A stretch of 64,000 nt of DNA. Origin: Paramarasmius palmivorus (lineage: Eukaryota; Basidiomycota; Agaricomycetes; Agaricales; Marasmiaceae). The notes below the pieces were generated by a model that saw only the letters and a list, made by a program, of their open reading frames with translations, ran no database searches and was not told the DNA's origin. Numbering within the stretch: the first letter of the stretch is position 1; the number at the start of each line of letters is the position of its first letter. Both the position numbers and the translations under genes were made by a program. The stretch lies in assembly GCA_037176845.1 (NCBI GenBank), contig JAYKXP010000005.1, positions 744,001-808,000 of the forward strand, in the 5' to 3' direction. Shown here piece after piece: positions 61,495 through 64,000 of the stretch.

Positions 61495-64000
61495 TTGAAC
61501 CAACTCTTCGCTGTTTGCTCGGCCGCCAGCCTCTTCGCCTGGAAGAAAAGATGGTGAGTCAAGATCGAGGCGATACAAGCATACTGCGCATACTTGATTG
61601 GCCATACTCCTGCTCCCTTGCTCCAAAGAATTGAACCTATCTTCCAAGTCTCCCAACATCTGTCTACACATCTGCAATCAACGGGTTTGAAACACTATCA
61701 CCGTATCAGAGTAACGTACCCTCTCTCTTCCAACGCTGATGTCAACCGGCTATAAAGACTGTTCTGTGTTGCTGCTGCTTGTGCGGCAGTTGTGCGTGCT
61801 GGAGATGGTGTATTTTTATCCTCTGATGCTGCGTCCGCAGGCGGCGGGGATTTCGGGACTGGCCTATCAGGGCCACCAACTATACACCCCGTTGCTTAGC
61901 AATGTCGGGACGAGCAAAGGGTCAACAAACACTTACAAAGAGTATCGGCCTGCTCGGCGGTCATTGTACTGCTGAACTTGAACCAGGAACCAAAGAGAGA
62001 CTCGGGAGCGACAGAAACGGGTTGAGGTGGCGTCGGCGCCAGCGGCTTGCTGGTGGAGAACACTACGTCTGATGGTGTGTTAACACGACGGAAATCAAAA
62101 AGGGTCCCGTAAGTCGCCTCCTGTATAAGGCCACATTCCGGGTTCAGAGTCCAGGCAACGAAATCCCCAGTTTCGTCCGCAGTGATTGGTCTGCGGATAT
62201 TCAGCTAGACGGACGACCATCAGACTTGGTGAAACTCACAATGAACATCGAACAGGAGGCAACTCCAAATTGTGGAGAAGCTCGAGATCAGGAAGCGAGT
62301 AGGCAATCGCTTCATTATGGTCCGTAAATGCAACCAGTGCATGAGATCCTTCCACACTAGTCAATCATAACCTCGCGCGGGACCTGATGCGACCTACCGA
62401 GCTTTTCAACAATCTGAGCACTAAGAACCTTGCCAGCCTTTGAGCTCCATTCAATTCTTCCAAGTCGATCGCCGTCGACATTGAGGTAACACCTAGCACC
62501 TTTCTCCCCGGCGACGACTAGTAGTACCGGATTAGCACTATTAGCAGACGCAGAAAGCCTCCTTCGTTCGGCTGTGCATCGAGCTCCGGATTTCGAGTCG
62601 ATCACAAACATTGCACCTGGAAGAGGATGACTGACAGCTTCTACTTTCACCGCTTCGCCAACAAGCTTCCAAACAGAATCGGAAGTTTGTTCAAAGGTGA
62701 AAAGCTGAGAGGAGCCTGAATGCCGAGCCGCAATAAGCCGTAAACGAGGTTGTGGCTCTGCCATAGCCCAAGAACGTAAACATATTGACCACAAGCAGAA
62801 CGAAATGGTACTCACCAGAAGAAATCGGGCAAATAGTCCACAGCAGGGATACAAAAGGATCACCTTCGGAGTGGTTCAGACGTAATCCTATAGAGTGTCG
62901 GCTTTTGGCTTTATCGTCGGGACGTAGTGCTATTCTTTGCTGTTTCGTATCAACGATAAACAACGAGCCATCATTATATGTTGCAGCCAAAAGTCCTATT
63001 GATTGCTTTGAGTATTTGATCGAAGTAAACGGCCAAGACATACCGATGTCAGCCAGGGCTATGGCTGATAGATCCCCCTTGCCTGGATTTAGTGCGAGGT
63101 ACGGCGCATACTTCAAGTGGACTGGTGTATCAATATGTTGAAGCGAAAACAGTTCGTTATCCGCTAGATCCCCGTAGTGACTTCTGTCGTCTCCCTGGCC
63201 CCCTCGTAAGCGATAAATTAGAACAGCACCACCGGAGAGAGCAATCGCCACATCCAGCGAATCGGGTGCCATCTCAACCAAAAATATCATGGGTCGTTCT
63301 AGCTGGCCGACTCGCTGTGCAACTTGGGCATCGTTAAGAACCAGATTGACGTCGATTGTTAGGTTAGTCAGTGGATTGGGGTATTCGAATTCGATAGGGT
63401 TCGGTCGTGCGTTCGTCAAAAGATTGGCACTCGCGTCAGAAAATTGGACAGTAAGAGCGGCGTGCGTCGTTATCAAGATGCGAGGAGGTTGATACTATCT
63501 GCCATCAGCGGCTGCAACGCATACGTAGGATGATAAACACACCTTGGATATACCAGCTTCGCTCTGATTGCCCATTTTAAGATAGGCAAATCCAGCTCGG
63601 AGATTCAACGTTCTGGTATCGTCCATGCTTCCTTGAACCAGGGTTTGGTATGAATCGCGACTCAATCGCTTCAGTTGACCATCCGAAAGGCCGGATGAAC
63701 CATTGGAAAGGACCCCAGGGAGATGCAAAGTGTGCGGTTCATCGCTCATCTGCATAGACCTGAGAGTATCTGCCAGATCGTCCAAGGCGTCATTTGGCTT
63801 CGAACTTGTCTCTTCCTCTACGTCTGCCCTGAGAAAGCTAGGAGGAGGGAACTGATATCCCTCTACGACACGAATTTGGCGTTGGCCCTCGTAAACAAAT
63901 AGGATGGCAAAAGGATCGAAAGCCCCGGAGAAGTGAGGCTCGCTACGAGGAATCAAAAGATAATCTTGCACTAAACCGTTTGTAGAATAGAAGTAACTGT
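61495..64000 (-). CDS. tomosyn/Sro7/Lgl-family protein with C-terminal SNARE-like motif (5' part beyond the window)
   Basis: The gene enters from the right edge; the frame is open at 64000. Visible WD40 and Lgl-type blocks include VQDYLLIPRSEPHF, FDPFAILFVYEGQRQIRVV, RTLNLRAGFAYLKMGN, NPIEFEYPNPLTNLTIDV, MIFLVEMAPDSLDVAIALSGG, TSIKYSKQSIGLLAATYNDG and LFIVDTKQQRIALRPD. The C-terminus has an R-SNARE-like helix (LGDLEDRFNSLEQGSRSMANQ) followed, across an intron, by AKRLAAEQTAKSWFKFG and the stop at 61495-61497. This SNARE-like tail points to tomosyn/Sro7-type regulators, which bind exocytic SNAREs and tune vesicle fusion at growing tips. Only the C-terminal part can be judged here. Confidence 0.88.

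Overview
The window is nuclear DNA of a filamentous basidiomycete, most likely a mushroom-forming agaricomycete. Almost every gene is cut by several 45-75 bp GT-AG introns. Homologues follow fungal and metazoan patterns: Utp13, Trm5, a Gos1-type SNARE, cryptochrome-DASH, a MOCS1-type molybdopterin gene and a fungal aspartate/glutamate carrier. The GSTs resemble those of wood- and litter-decay fungi. About 30 loci are densely packed on both strands. I see no rRNA, tRNA, transposon, CRISPR array or plasmid-like element.

Left part (1-18.4 kb): the 3' end of a gene with a duplicated Cys module; inositol phosphosphingolipid phospholipase C (ISC1); a hormone-sensitive-lipase-like hydrolase with a long acidic tail; methionine aminopeptidase 2; a secreted intradiol-dioxygenase-like protein that lacks two of the four expected iron ligands; a single-pass Ser-rich membrane protein; and a large DEVH RNA helicase of the DHX57/ucp12 type.

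Middle (18.4-36.7 kb): an NTF2-like mRNA export factor; two tandem GSTs that share a promoter block; a head-to-head pair of cryptochrome-DASH and RIB7 (riboflavin synthesis) separated by 160 bp; an agaricomycete-type multi-pass membrane protein; a RhoGEF-like protein whose DH domain is split by a long insert; a U6 snRNA gene; UTP13; and a forkhead factor with AT-hooks.

Right part (36.9-64 kb): a Zn2Cys6 factor; a mitochondrial NIPSNAP protein; a type II membrane glycosyltransferase-like protein divergent from MOCS1; a GNAT acetyltransferase; a TRP14-like thioredoxin-fold protein; a secreted Thr-rich repeat protein; an EF-hand aspartate/glutamate carrier; TRM5; a TatD-type hydrolase; a Gos1 SNARE; an NTF2-fold protein; and the 3' part of a tomosyn/Sro7-type protein that runs off the right edge.

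Most of this is core housekeeping sequence. The points most worth a second look are: the MOCS1 intron, whose retention would give a MOCS1A product ending in Gly-Gly while splicing gives an A-B fusion; the cryptochrome-DASH/RIB7 shared promoter; the ligand-poor dioxygenase with a possible decayed coding segment behind it; the GST pair with a conserved TATA block; the split DH domain; and the repeat-unit exons of the secreted protein. I did not find a clearly new multi-gene system. Gene models here were spliced by eye from reading frames and GT-AG sites and should be checked with RNA-seq.
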